From positions 1 to 47,271 of the forward strand of contig JAKSKF010000011.1 in the NCBI GenBank assembly GCA_024401825.1: a DNA stretch of 47,271 bases. The letters are read 5' to 3'. This document shows positions 19,390 through 27,872 of this stretch, piece by piece (within the stretch, counting starts at the first letter, position 1; every line of letters begins with the position of its first letter). The position numbers were made by a program, and so were the translations under genes. The notes under the pieces are model-generated. The model worked only from the letters and a program-made list of their open reading frames with translations. It ran no database searches and had not been told where the DNA came from. The DNA is from Bacteroidales bacterium. Lineage in GTDB: Bacteria; Bacteroidota; Bacteroidia; Bacteroidales; UBA932.

Positions 19390-20625
19390 ATGAAAAAAGT
19401 TCTTGTCATCGTTTTTGCGGGAATGCTCTGCGCCGGCATCCCTGTGTTCGCCGGAAACGGCCTTGAACGCGCCTGCCCGGAATCGATGGGTATGGACGGG
19501 GGGAAACTCGCGAAGATAGATTCCGTTATGAACAGGGCCGTGGCCGACAGGGAATTCCCCGGAGGCGTGGTGGCCGTGGTCCGTGCCGACAGGATAGTTT
19601 ATCTCAAGGCGTTCGGCTACAAGGCGCTGGTCCCCGTGAAGGAAGTTATGACGGAAGATGCAATCTTCGATATGGCATCCCTGAGCAAGTGCGTGGGTAC
19701 CACCCTGTCCGTTATGCAGCTCGTGGAACAGGGGCTGGTCAGACTCGGTGACGAGGCGCGAAGGTACATCCCCGAATTCAAGCCCTGGACGGACCCGGAA
19801 AATCCGGAAACGGAGGTCCATATCACCATTCGGGACCTTCTGACCCACACTTCCGGCCTGGATGCTTACATCGACGTGGCCGATTATATGAAAAATCATC
19901 CCCGCAGCACTCCTGACAGTCTGATGCTCTTTATCGCCACGAAAGCCGGCAGGGGCTTCAGGCCGGGCACTGACACTAGGTACAGCTGCCTGAATTTCAT
20001 AACCCTTCAGAATATCCTCCAGAGAGTGACGGGACAGAGACTCTGCGACTATGCCCAAGCCAATGTCTTCGACAGGCTCGGACTGCAGAGCACCCGATAT
20101 TTCCCCGTCGGAACCGTAATCGACGCCGGAACCCTGGCCCGAATCGTCCCCACTGAAGTCCAGGAGAACGGAAAGCCCTATCGCGGCGAGGTTCACGACC
20201 CCATAGCCAACAAGCTCAATCTCGGCAACTCCGGCAACGCCGGGGTATTCTCCTGCGCCGAAGACCTTGCAGTCGTGGCGGCCGCAATGATGAACGGGGG
20301 AGAGTGCAACGGACACCGGGTGCTTTCTCCTCTCACCGTGGAAAGGATGCTGACGGTGCCCGTAGGATATCCCCCTGAAGTGGAGAGAGTCCTGGGCTGG
20401 GACCATTCGGTCTATGCCGGAGCGAGGGGAGACCTGTTCCCGGACGCCACCACTTTCAATCATACCGGATATACTGGCACGTCAATGTCGTTCGACACCA
20501 GGACACGCACCGCGGTAATCATCCTGACGAACAGGGTGCACCCAAGGGACGTCGGCTCCCTGACCCGTACGCGAACCCTCGTCAACAACATCGTGGCCGC
20601 ATCGGTAATCAGAGAGGAACTCTAG
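19390..20625 (+). CDS. Exported serine hydrolase, class C beta-lactamase/esterase family
   Basis: A 411-residue serine hydrolase of the beta-lactamase/penicillin-binding-protein-like fold. The start is taken at MKKVLVIVFAGMLCAGIP (19390), giving a signal peptide of about 21 residues and hence periplasmic location. The nucleophile motif is S97-L-S-K100 in the family context DMASLSK. The Tyr of the second motif is Y198 in TRYSCLN, where the usual third residue Asn is Cys. The third motif is HTG in FNHTGYTGTSM. This pattern is commoner in esterases and D-peptidases of this fold than in true AmpC. Resistance function is not implied. Its TAG stop lies in CTAG shared with the convergent dehydrogenase gene. 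Confidence 0.87.
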   Translation: MKKVLVIVFAGMLCAGIPVFAGNGLERACPESMGMDGGKLAKIDSVMNRAVADREFPGGVVAVVRADRIVYLKAFGYKALVPVKEVMTEDAIFDMASLSKCVGTTLSVMQLVEQGLVRLGDEARRYIPEFKPWTDPENPETEVHITIRDLLTHTSGLDAYIDVADYMKNHPRSTPDSLMLFIATKAGRGFRPGTDTRYSCLNFITLQNILQRVTGQRLCDYAQANVFDRLGLQSTRYFPVGTVIDAGTLARIVPTEVQENGKPYRGEVHDPIANKLNLGNSGNAGVFSCAEDLAVVAAAMMNGGECNGHRVLSPLTVERMLTVPVGYPPEVERVLGWDHSVYAGARGDLFPDATTFNHTGYTGTSMSFDTRTRTAVIILTNRVHPRDVGSLTRTRTLVNNIVAASVIREEL

Positions 20626-21440
20626 CTGAAAAACCTTGCGACCAGGGCGTCGAAGCACCGGTCAGGCAGCACTGTCTTGAGAAAAGGCATGAATGATGAG
20701 CCGAACCCCTTCCTGTAGGTGAATCGTGGCCTGCGGCTGAGGGCGGCGTGGCAGATGCAGCGCGCCACCTTTTCCGGGCTGGAGGAAAATCTTCCGTAGC
20801 AGAGGGAGAAAATCCTGGACTGCCTGGACGCGCCGTCCATATAGGCGGTGCCCCGGCTCGACTCCAGCAGATGCTTCATCGCTATGTCGGACCACTCGCT
20901 GGTAATTGCGCCGGGCTCTATCTTGATGACTTTCACGCCGAACCTGCGGACTTCCTGCCGGAGGCACTCGGTGAGGGCCACGACCGAATATTTGGTGGCG
21001 TGGTACCAGTCTCCGTGCGGCTCGCAGAAATGCCCCGCCATGGAAGCCACGTTGATTATCCTGCCATCCCCGCGCTCCCGCATCGAGGGCAGCGCCAGCT
21101 GGGTCATCCTTGCCAGACCGAAGACGTTGACCTCGAACTGTCTGCGAGCCTCTTCCATACTGACGTTCTCCAGCGCGCCGAAATAACCGTACCCGGCATT
21201 GTTTACAAGCACGTCTATCCGTCCCGTCTCGCCCAGAATCCTTTCGACTCCTTCTTTCATCGAGTTGTCGTCGGTGACGTCCATCCTGACGAGCCTCGCT
21301 CCGGCTTCTTCCAGTCCTTTCATTCTCTCAAGCCTGCGCGCAGCGGCATAAACTGTGTTCCCTTTCTCCAGAAGGAGCCTTGCGGCGGCCTCTCCTATTC
21401 CTGAAGACGCGCCGGTTATCAATATTACTTTCGGTGTCAT
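20622..21440 (-). CDS. Short-chain dehydrogenase/reductase (SDR)
   Basis: A 272-residue classical SDR with the NAD(P)-binding TGASSGIG at residues 9-16, NNAG at 80-83, and the catalytic S133, Y146 and K150 (YHATK). Two Arg residues after the second beta strand (AARRLERM) suggest NADP(H). The C-terminal part (YRKGFGSSFMPFLKTVLPDR) resembles SDRs acting on hydrophobic substrates, but the substrate is unknown. The gene stands alone and convergent to the serine hydrolase; both end with TAG inside the shared palindrome CTAG at 20622-20625. Confidence 0.88.
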   Translation of the reverse strand: MTPKVILITGASSGIGEAAARLLLEKGNTVYAAARRLERMKGLEEAGARLVRMDVTDDNSMKEGVERILGETGRIDVLVNNAGYGYFGALENVSMEEARRQFEVNVFGLARMTQLALPSMRERGDGRIINVASMAGHFCEPHGDWYHATKYSVVALTECLRQEVRRFGVKVIKIEPGAITSEWSDIAMKHLLESSRGTAYMDGASRQSRIFSLCYGRFSSSPEKVARCICHAALSRRPRFTYRKGFGSSFMPFLKTVLPDRCFDALVARFFS

Positions 21441-21442
21441 AA

Positions 21443-21473
21443 TTGCAATATTACTTAAAAATTTGTAGATTTG
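21443..21473 (+). promoter_or_regulatory. Promoter of the TPR protein-yebC operon
   Basis: TTG at 21443-21445, a 20-bp spacer and TAGATTTG at 21466-21473 match the Bacteroidota -33/-7 pattern. The expected transcript starts about 7 bp later, leaving a leader of roughly 30 nt before the ATG at 21511. Confidence 0.6.
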
Positions 21474-21510
21474 CAGACTTTGTTTTGTGAAAATTAAAAT
21501 TCAAACGTAT

Positions 21511-22188
21511 ATGGCAAACAAAATCAACGAAGAGCCCGTCAACAACGAGGCCGTGAAGTCAACGATTTCCAAGGCGGAACAATTCTATGAGGGCAACAAG
21601 AAAATCATTCTCATAATCTTCGCCGTAATCATAGTGGCGGCCGCTGCCGTGCTGTGTTACACCAAATTCATTTACGGTCCCCAGTGCGAGGAGGCCCAGG
21701 CGCAGATGTTCCCCGCCGAGAACCTCTTCAAGTCAGGTGACTACGAGACGGCTCTCAACGGAGACGGCAACGTGCTCGGATTCGCTCAGATAATCGACGA
21801 GTACGGCGCGAAGGCGGGAAAGGCAGTTTATTTCTATGCCGGAGTGTCCGCCCTTCAGACAAAGAAATATGAGGAAGCTCTGACCTACCTCCAGAAATAC
21901 AAGGTGAAGGACCCCGTTCTGGGACCCCGTGCCAAGGCCTGCGAGGGCGACGCTTACGTGGGACTGGGAGAGGACAGCTACCAAAAGGCGGTGGATTGCT
22001 ATGTGAAGGCTGCCGATATGGCCGACAATATGTTCGCCGCTTCCTATCTTCTCAAGGCGGGTGTCACGTATGAGGCCCTCGGTGCGAATGACAAGGCCCT
22101 GGAGTGCTACGACAGAATCAGGAAATTCTATCCTATGTCACCCGAAATAGCGGATGCCCTCAAGTACATCGCAAGAATTGAAGAATAA
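21511..22188 (+). CDS. Tetratricopeptide repeat membrane protein
   Basis: A 225-residue protein with a short cytosolic N-terminus, one membrane helix (residues about 31-50, KIILIIFAVIIVAAAAVLCY) and a periplasmic domain of TPR-like helical pairs. Examples are KAVYFYAGVSALQTKKYEEALTYL and AASYLLKAGVTYEALGANDKALE, whose spacing fits the 34-residue TPR. The arrangement resembles YfgM/Bacteroidota TPR proteins that assist periplasmic folding or complex assembly. The start at MANKINEEP is preferred over a GTG 24 bp upstream. It lies 11 bp before yebC, probably one transcript. Confidence 0.8.
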   Translation: MANKINEEPVNNEAVKSTISKAEQFYEGNKKIILIIFAVIIVAAAAVLCYTKFIYGPQCEEAQAQMFPAENLFKSGDYETALNGDGNVLGFAQIIDEYGAKAGKAVYFYAGVSALQTKKYEEALTYLQKYKVKDPVLGPRAKACEGDAYVGLGEDSYQKAVDCYVKAADMADNMFAASYLLKAGVTYEALGANDKALECYDRIRKFYPMSPEIADALKYIARIEE

Positions 22189-22199
22189 GGAGACGCGCA

Positions 22200-22952
22200 A
22201 TGGGAAGAGCATTTGAGTTCCGCAAGGAAAGAAAACTGAAACGCTGGGGTCATATGGCCCGCACGTTCACCAAACTCGGAAAGGAAATCACTATCGCCGT
22301 CAAGCAGGGAGGTCCCGACGTTACCGGCAACCCCCGTCTCCGCGCCCTTATGGCTGAAGCCCGCTCTGAGCAGATGCCCAAGGAGAACATAGAAAGAGCC
22401 ATCAAGAAGGCTACCGAAAGCAAGCAGGGAGATTTCAAGGAGGTGGTATATGAAGGATACGGCCCCTTCGGAATAGCGTATCTTGTGGAAACGGCGACGG
22501 ACAACAACACCCGTACGGTTGCCAACGTCCGTTCCTATTTCAACAAATGCGGAGGTTCTCTCGGAACCAGCGGCTCCGTTTCCTTTATGTTCGACCACAA
22601 GTGCGTGTTCCGCATCAAGGAGAAGGAGGGTATGGACCTCGAGGAACTCGAGCTTGAGATGATAGACTACGGCGCCGAGGAAATCTTCCGCGAGGAGGAA
22701 GAGGACAAGGACGGCAACGTCACCAGACTCGTGGTAATCTACGGAGACTATGCCTCTTACGGACAGATTCAGAAATATATAGAGGAGAACGGCTACGAAC
22801 TGACTTCCGGAGGATTCGAGCAGATTCCCAACGTCGAACTCAAGGAAGTGACGGAAGAGCAGCGCTCGACTCTTGAAAAACTCATCAATCTTCTGGAAGA
22901 CGATGAGGACGTCACCAACGTCTATACTACAATGAAGCCCGCGGAGGAATAA
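22200..22952 (+). CDS. YebC/PmpR/TACO1 family regulatory protein
   Basis: A 250-residue YebC-family protein. Relatives act as DNA-binding regulators or, as shown for several members, help ribosomes pass difficult stretches. Diagnostic pieces are RTFTKLGKEITIAVKQGG, NPRLRALMAEARSEQMPKENIERAIKK and GPFGIAYLVETATDNNTRT. The usual N-terminal AGHSKWANI is replaced by MGRAFEFRKERKLKRWGHMA, a variant common in Bacteroidota. An AAGGAGA sequence just before the ATG (about 22187-22193) is one of few good Shine-Dalgarno sites in the window. Length is normal. Confidence 0.93.
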   Translation: MGRAFEFRKERKLKRWGHMARTFTKLGKEITIAVKQGGPDVTGNPRLRALMAEARSEQMPKENIERAIKKATESKQGDFKEVVYEGYGPFGIAYLVETATDNNTRTVANVRSYFNKCGGSLGTSGSVSFMFDHKCVFRIKEKEGMDLEELELEMIDYGAEEIFREEEEDKDGNVTRLVVIYGDYASYGQIQKYIEENGYELTSGGFEQIPNVELKEVTEEQRSTLEKLINLLEDDEDVTNVYTTMKPAEE

Positions 22953-23011
22953 AGGAGCCCCGGGTTCAGGTACGAAGCGCAACCGGAGAGAAGAATTTGA
23001 GCCGGGCGGTG

Positions 23012-23040
23012 TTGCCGATTGGTATATTATATTACATTTG
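23012..23040 (+). promoter_or_regulatory. Promoter of the pore-former-like lipoprotein gene
   Basis: TTG at 23012-23014, an 18-bp spacer and TACATTTG at 23033-23040. A transcript starting near 23047 would have a very short leader before the ATG at 23063. The surrounding 110-bp gap is A+T-rich compared with its neighbours. Confidence 0.5.
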
Positions 23041-23062
23041 GTATAAACATATACGGTAGTGT

Positions 23063-25711
23063 ATGATGAAACGTATTCTTCTTTCATTTGCAGTACTGCT
23101 CTGCGTTGTATCCTGTCATAAATATGACGACACACAGATAAAGCAGGATATCAAGGATTTACAGGAGCAGGTCGCTTCGCTCAAAGCCTGGTGCGAGACA
23201 TCCCAGGATGCCGTAAATGCCGTAGCCGCATTGCAGGATGCCGTAGCTAATCTCAATGGAGTGTCGTCCGTCGAGATGTTCTCAGGCAGTAATGGCGAAG
23301 GGTATAAGATTGTACTTGATGATGGTACGGAAATAACCGTCTATAATGTATCTGCGTTCGCCTCAGGTTCATTCTCTTATCTCGGTGAAATGAAAATTAC
23401 CGAGTCTTCAATAGAGTTCATCCTTACTGACGGCACCTCGGTCCGCCTGCCTCGTCGTGATGCAACGATAAGGTTCGGCACATACGAAAAGTTGCTCGTC
23501 GAGGAAAAGGACACCATATATCTCATACTTCCGGCTCTCTATACCAAGGATGATTTCGCCGCAATCAAGGCTGAAATCGCGAGCGACGACGGTGTTTCAA
23601 CATCCGTTGCCACAAAGGCGGAAGATGCTTCCGGAGAATGGAAGGTAAAAGTATACAAACCAGAGTTCGGAGAGGATGGTCTGGTGTCCGGTGATCCTTT
23701 TGTAGTGATCGTAGACACTCCTGATTACGCTTCGGACGCCATACTTACCGTCACGGTTGTGGACAATGCAGGCGCGAACCACACCACTTCAACCACAATC
23801 TATACTCCCGGCCGCTCGCCGGAGGTCCCTGATGAACCGATTGAAGACCAGGGAGGAAAGATAATCGCAAACAGAGCCGTTCTGTACGGTAACGTGCAGG
23901 CAGGTTTCGGGGAAATTCTGCTCAAAAGATTCTTCAGCATCTCAAACTCGTATGCCTCGGGTACGGACGTGTGCCTCGTGACAGACGAGGCTCTCAAGTC
24001 CGGGTCGCTGAAGAAGGAGGACTATCTTGACATCTATGATTGCTACAATAAAGGTGGAGTCATCTTCTTCGTTACTCCTACGCATGCCGGGTTCAACGAT
24101 ATTTTCCAGCCCAAGATGGCTGAGGCCCTGAATTCACAGAGCATATTGAAGTTCAATATGAAGATTGATGACCAGACCCCCGACTTGTCCACGACGAACA
24201 GATTGTTCTCGCAGATTCAGTTGCCCGAGGATGTCGAAAAAGTCTGGAGCGGCCTTGGCGTCAGCAAAAAGGATATTCTTTATTGTGAAGATGTCGATGG
24301 CGACGGTCAGTCCGGAGAATCCAAAGCGACTCCATACCAGATAGGACTCAGGGCGGATGCCGCCGCCGGATGGATTAATAAATGCATATTGGAACAGGCA
24401 GGGGAGAGTTTCGCGGATGATGTCGAAAAGGCAAAGATTTCCGAGACTTTCCTCCACGACATAAACTATTATATGCCGGCTTCTTCTGTTCAATTTAACA
24501 ATGAAACATTTTCGGAGTGTCCTTTTACGGATTTGAGGAGCAAAAAAGAGGCATTCATTGAAACAATCAGTTATGTGGCCGCACACGACACATATAAACA
24601 TACTGATTATTATCTTATTACCCAGGATGTCGAATTCCGGTCAAATATGATAGGTCCTGTTCCGAGTGTCAGCAAACATGGAAACTGGTGGTCGAAGACG
24701 TATGATGTGGGCATGTGGTTAGGTAGTTTTGGAAAAATCGGCTCGGCAAACGTACTGTACTATCATCATTTCTTAAGTTGGGAAACCAAGATGAAAATTC
24801 AGATGTCAGGTAAAAGCATACTCATCCGTTCATCCCACCCGGAATCGGCCAACGCAACCACCACTACTACCACAACCGTAACAAATGGGACCATGGAATC
24901 AGAGACAAACGGCCTGACTGTCGGAGGAAGCATAGGCGGAAGCAAGGGTGGCGGCTTTTCCGGAATGATTTCAGGGTCATACAGTCATTCCTGGACAACA
25001 GGCACGACACACCAGGTCGGTGTCGGCACGACACGCAGCAAACAGGATATCTCCATCGCCAAATCAGTCAATGGAGCTGAAGCCAAATGGACATACACCG
25101 GACTTCCGGGCGGCTGGTATCTGAGCAGCGACAATTATTATTGCTGGCAGGCAGGTGACCTGCAGGTGAGTTCAATGTCACAGACCAACTCATTGTTTGT
25201 CTCCATAGACAACGTCACTTCCGGAACTGCAAAACTCGTGATAGACAATACTTGGAAATACCGCACGGGAGGATATTTCTATGGCTTTAAAGATATAAAC
25301 GGAAATGCGATATCTACTGATATCTATCCCGTCGGTGTGAAAACAACTTTCCAGCAGGCGGATGCAAAAGCCTCCAGCCATCAGGAGATAAGTCTGCCTA
25401 TGCCTTTCCGTTTCACACAGGAGTGGTCGCTCAATTGCACAAGTTATGGAAATACAAAGGTGGATTACAGAGGGGCGCTATGGAACTTTGTAGAAAACAA
25501 TATGCTTTCCGGAAAGTCAATATTCTTTTTGGCGGATAATACGGAAAACGGCACAACGTCCGCCCAGGAACTGATGAATATGTTCATGACCCATTTCGCT
25601 TCTGTCGAAGAACATCTCAAAGCGACATACGACGCATCAGGAAAGTTCGTGTTCAAACTGAAGAGACAAGCTACATCTCAGGAGATTACCGCCGAATACG
25701 AAATTCAATAA
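23063..25711 (+). CDS. Surface lipoprotein with DUF4988 start and leukocidin/VCC-like pore-forming region
   Basis: An 882-residue single-gene unit. A lipoprotein signal ends in VVSC with C18 as the lipidated residue, followed by HKYDD, whose acidic residues may favour surface export in Bacteroidota. Residues about 20-75 are a coiled coil leading into a DUF4988-type beta domain (to about 190). An Ig-like strand set and a Pro/Glu linker (about 255-275) follow. The C-terminal region of some 400 residues contains a SSHPESAN element (about 589-596), a Thr-rich run and a Gly/Ser alternating stretch (about 617-645), with repeated W-x-Y patterns. That order resembles the stem and prestem of leukocidin/Vibrio cytolysin beta-barrel toxins. 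Family membership is my pattern match, not verified. Base composition is A+T-richer than its neighbours, and it holds 2 of the 3 GATC sites found, which suggests horizontal gain. No immunity gene is adjacent. Confidence 0.62.
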   Translation: MMKRILLSFAVLLCVVSCHKYDDTQIKQDIKDLQEQVASLKAWCETSQDAVNAVAALQDAVANLNGVSSVEMFSGSNGEGYKIVLDDGTEITVYNVSAFASGSFSYLGEMKITESSIEFILTDGTSVRLPRRDATIRFGTYEKLLVEEKDTIYLILPALYTKDDFAAIKAEIASDDGVSTSVATKAEDASGEWKVKVYKPEFGEDGLVSGDPFVVIVDTPDYASDAILTVTVVDNAGANHTTSTTIYTPGRSPEVPDEPIEDQGGKIIANRAVLYGNVQAGFGEILLKRFFSISNSYASGTDVCLVTDEALKSGSLKKEDYLDIYDCYNKGGVIFFVTPTHAGFNDIFQPKMAEALNSQSILKFNMKIDDQTPDLSTTNRLFSQIQLPEDVEKVWSGLGVSKKDILYCEDVDGDGQSGESKATPYQIGLRADAAAGWINKCILEQAGESFADDVEKAKISETFLHDINYYMPASSVQFNNETFSECPFTDLRSKKEAFIETISYVAAHDTYKHTDYYLITQDVEFRSNMIGPVPSVSKHGNWWSKTYDVGMWLGSFGKIGSANVLYYHHFLSWETKMKIQMSGKSILIRSSHPESANATTTTTTTVTNGTMESETNGLTVGGSIGGSKGGGFSGMISGSYSHSWTTGTTHQVGVGTTRSKQDISIAKSVNGAEAKWTYTGLPGGWYLSSDNYYCWQAGDLQVSSMSQTNSLFVSIDNVTSGTAKLVIDNTWKYRTGGYFYGFKDINGNAISTDIYPVGVKTTFQQADAKASSHQEISLPMPFRFTQEWSLNCTSYGNTKVDYRGALWNFVENNMLSGKSIFFLADNTENGTTSAQELMNMFMTHFASVEEHLKATYDASGKFVFKLKRQATSQEITAEYEIQ

Positions 25712-25799
25712 CTGATTATCGGTCGCCTTCTTTTATTAAGGATGCGACTTCCGCTACCCCGGCAACAACATTATCCGCAGGTTTACGGAATGTCCGGAC

Positions 25800-25838
25800 A
25801 AAATTTATCCGCCAGGAATTTGGCGGATAAATTTTTTT
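25800..25838 (+). terminator. Strong intrinsic terminator after the pore-former gene
   Basis: Perfect 15-bp arms (25800-25814 and 25821-25835) around a 6-bp loop, with a core of TTTATCCGCC pairing to GGCGGATAAA. A run of seven T (25832-25838) follows, partly inside the arm. It ends only 4 bp before the next promoter's -7 box, so it insulates the ABC operon. Confidence 0.8.
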
Positions 25839-25842
25839 GTTA

Positions 25843-25876
25843 TACCTTTGCAGTGTACTATTAAACTAATACACAA
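25843..25876 (+). promoter_or_regulatory. ABC operon promoter with probable YtrA-type operator
   Basis: TACCTTTG at 25843-25850 matches the Bacteroidota -7 box. Directly downstream, over the expected transcription start, lies an imperfect inverted repeat with half-sites GTGTA (25853-25857) and TACAC (25870-25874). The wider arms AGTGTACTA and TAATACACA are 7/9 symmetrical. GTGTAC-like palindromes are the kind of site bound by YtrA-subfamily GntR repressors, and such a regulator is the third gene of this operon. Autorepression is therefore likely. Confidence 0.6.
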
Positions 25877-25879
25877 ATT

Positions 25880-26707
25880 ATGATAAAAGTGGAGAATCTT
25901 GCTTTCAGTTATGGAAGCGCCCCGGTCCTGCAGAATGTGAACCTGACGCTGGAGCCCGGGAAAATTTACGGACTGCTCGGGGAGAACGGAGTGGGGAAGA
26001 CCACCCTGCTCACTCTTCTGTGCGGTTTGAAGAAGGCAAGGCAGGGCACTGTCCTTTCCGACGGATTCATTCCTTACGACCGCCTGCCCGAATTCCTTCA
26101 GAACCAATATTTCCTTCCGGATGAGGTGGCTCCCGTCAACAGCGTGGCTGAGACCTGGGCCAAAGACTGCGGAAAGTTCTGGCCCGGATATGACCACTCT
26201 GTTTTTCTGGAATTGCTGTCACTGTTCGAGGTGAACCCTTCCTTGAAGATGAACGCGATGTCGGCCGGACAACTGAAGAAGAGCTACATATCGTTCGCGC
26301 TCGCGTGCAGACCCAGTTACCTTTTCCTCGACGAGCCTACCAACGGACTGGATATCCCCAGCAAGGCCCAGTTCCGTTCCGCTGTGATGAAATACACCTC
26401 CGAGGACTCGACCATAGTGATTTCCACCCATCAGGTGCGTGACCTTGAGAACATCATCGACCCCATCATTATACTGGACCGTCAGGATGTGCTTCTCAAT
26501 GCGTCCATGGAAGAAATACAGGAGAAACTGTTCTTCGACTACGGGACGACCCTGCATCCCGAGAGCCTGTACAGCGAACAGCTTCCGGGCGGCTTCATCC
26601 AGGTTTACCTCAATCAGGGCGCCCTGGTGAGCAAGGTCAACATAGAGGCTCTGTTCAACGCGGCCCATTCCCACAAAGAATTGATAAAAGGCATATTCAG
26701 CAAGTAA
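25880..26707 (+). CDS. ABC transporter ATP-binding protein
   Basis: A 275-residue ABC ATPase: Walker A GENGVGKT at 34-41, signature MSAGQ at 127-131 (variant of LSGGQ), Walker B LFLDEP at 148-153, and STHQVRD as the H-loop. The D-loop NGLD is intact. About 60 residues beyond the core form a C-terminal extension. It pairs with the next gene, a six-helix membrane protein, and with a YtrA-type regulator, a set often used in Gram-positive bacteria and Bacteroidota for export or response to membrane-active compounds. The substrate is unknown. Confidence 0.9.
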   Translation: MIKVENLAFSYGSAPVLQNVNLTLEPGKIYGLLGENGVGKTTLLTLLCGLKKARQGTVLSDGFIPYDRLPEFLQNQYFLPDEVAPVNSVAETWAKDCGKFWPGYDHSVFLELLSLFEVNPSLKMNAMSAGQLKKSYISFALACRPSYLFLDEPTNGLDIPSKAQFRSAVMKYTSEDSTIVISTHQVRDLENIIDPIIILDRQDVLLNASMEEIQEKLFFDYGTTLHPESLYSEQLPGGFIQVYLNQGALVSKVNIEALFNAAHSHKELIKGIFSK

Positions 26708-26712
26708 GAACT

Positions 26713-27525
26713 ATGAACAAGATATTTTCTCCTTCAAGATTCGGAAAGTATTTCCTGCACGACCTCGTGACGGCCAGGAACAACTTTCTTGTCAGCGGCC
26801 TGATACTGGGGTGCCTCCCCGTCGTCATATTCGCCGTGAATTCTCTGTTCAACAGGCTCATAACGGGCTCCTGGACGGCATACGTCAATCCTGTGAATCA
26901 GGTGACTTCCGTGATTGTGGCGACAATAGTTGCGAGTATGGTCTTCCCTGCAAAGATGTACGGCTCCCTGACCGAACGCAGGGCCGGCTCATCCTGGCTT
27001 ATGATGCCCGCATCCAACTTCGAGAAATGGCTGTCGATGTGTCTGGTCTGCCTTCTCGTCCTGCCGGTCTTCCTCGGCGTCCTGCTCCTGGGAACCGACT
27101 CCGCCCTCAGCGCTCTGTTCCCTATGAATTACGGACGTTCGCTGGTTTACTGGCTGTTCAACGCCAATTCCCTCATCCGGGACAGTACGGGACTGGACAT
27201 CAGCATCAACATTCCGGCCATCATCTTCATCGAATGGGCGGAATGCATACTTCCTTTCCTGTTGGGAGCGATATTCTTCAGGAAATCCAAGGTCGCGAAG
27301 ACTTTTCTCGCCCTGATGTTGCTGGGACTGGTGTTCAGCATCCTGTCGATAGTGTTTGCGGGCAATGTCAACATAGACTTTAACGAGTTGCAGTCAATGG
27401 CGGATTCGGCGGGCGCCAGACGGTTGATAGACAGCCTCAATATCCTGATAAGCGCGGTGAGCCTTGCGTACATCGCGGCGCTTCTGGGACTTGTCTTCTT
27501 GAGAATCAAAACCTTGAAACATTAG
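26713..27525 (+). CDS. ABC transporter membrane protein
   Basis: A 270-residue integral membrane protein with six clear hydrophobic segments, at about residues 20-42, 58-80, 95-117, 160-190, 195-220 and 238-262. No catalytic motif is seen. It starts 5 bp after the ATPase gene and is the natural permease partner, a short ABC-2-like form. The segments between helices are mostly polar and short. It is followed after 7 bp by the GntR gene. Confidence 0.8.
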   Translation: MNKIFSPSRFGKYFLHDLVTARNNFLVSGLILGCLPVVIFAVNSLFNRLITGSWTAYVNPVNQVTSVIVATIVASMVFPAKMYGSLTERRAGSSWLMMPASNFEKWLSMCLVCLLVLPVFLGVLLLGTDSALSALFPMNYGRSLVYWLFNANSLIRDSTGLDISINIPAIIFIEWAECILPFLLGAIFFRKSKVAKTFLALMLLGLVFSILSIVFAGNVNIDFNELQSMADSAGARRLIDSLNILISAVSLAYIAALLGLVFLRIKTLKH

Positions 27526-27532
27526 ACTCGAT

Positions 27533-27871
27533 ATGGAATTTGACAACAACAAAGCCATTTATCTCCAGATTTCGGACAATATCTGTTCCCGGATACTGTC
27601 CGGTATGCTGGTGACGGGCGGGAGAATACCGTCCGTCAGGGAGTGGGGCGCCGAGATAGGGGTGAATCCCAACACCGTGGTCCGCAGCTATGAAGTGCTG
27701 ACCGATATGGGAGTCATTTACCAGAAACGCGGAATAGGGTTCTTTGTGGCCGAGGATGCCCGGCAGAGAATCCTGGAAGCGCAGAAGCGCCAGTTCCTGG
27801 AGCAGGAACTCCCGGCCTTCCTGAAGAAAGCCGGATTGCTCGGAGTCAATTTGTCAGATTATATAAAATGA
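27533..27871 (+). CDS. GntR family transcriptional regulator, YtrA subfamily
   Basis: A 112-residue repressor-type protein: an N-terminal winged helix-turn-helix (ILSGMLVTGGRIPSVREWGAEIGVNPNTVVRSYEVL) and only a short helical C-terminal tail (about 40 residues) in place of a full ligand-binding domain. That shortness defines the YtrA subfamily, which usually regulates linked ABC transporters. The probable operator lies at 25852-25876 at the head of this same operon. It is one base away from the next gene, which starts at 27873. Confidence 0.9.
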   Translation: MEFDNNKAIYLQISDNICSRILSGMLVTGGRIPSVREWGAEIGVNPNTVVRSYEVLTDMGVIYQKRGIGFFVAEDARQRILEAQKRQFLEQELPAFLKKAGLLGVNLSDYIK

Positions 27872-27872
27872 T

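Noticed and set aside
19309..20463. 384-codon minus-strand frame opposite the serine hydrolase
   Set aside because: Antisense shadow; the plus-strand gene has signal peptide, SxxK and HTG motifs.
19390..20625. Calling the serine hydrolase an AmpC beta-lactamase
   Set aside because: The second motif is YSC in place of YxN and the overall pattern fits esterases or D-peptidases of the same fold.
22953..23062. Terminator after yebC
   Set aside because: Only an imperfect CCGGGTT/AACCGG pairing with no T-run; not strong enough to list.
23063..25711. MACPF (BSAP-like) toxin assignment for the lipoprotein
   Set aside because: I do not see the MACPF signature Y/W-G-T/S-H-F/Y-x6-GG; the Gly/Ser-rich single stem looks more like leukocidin/VCC.
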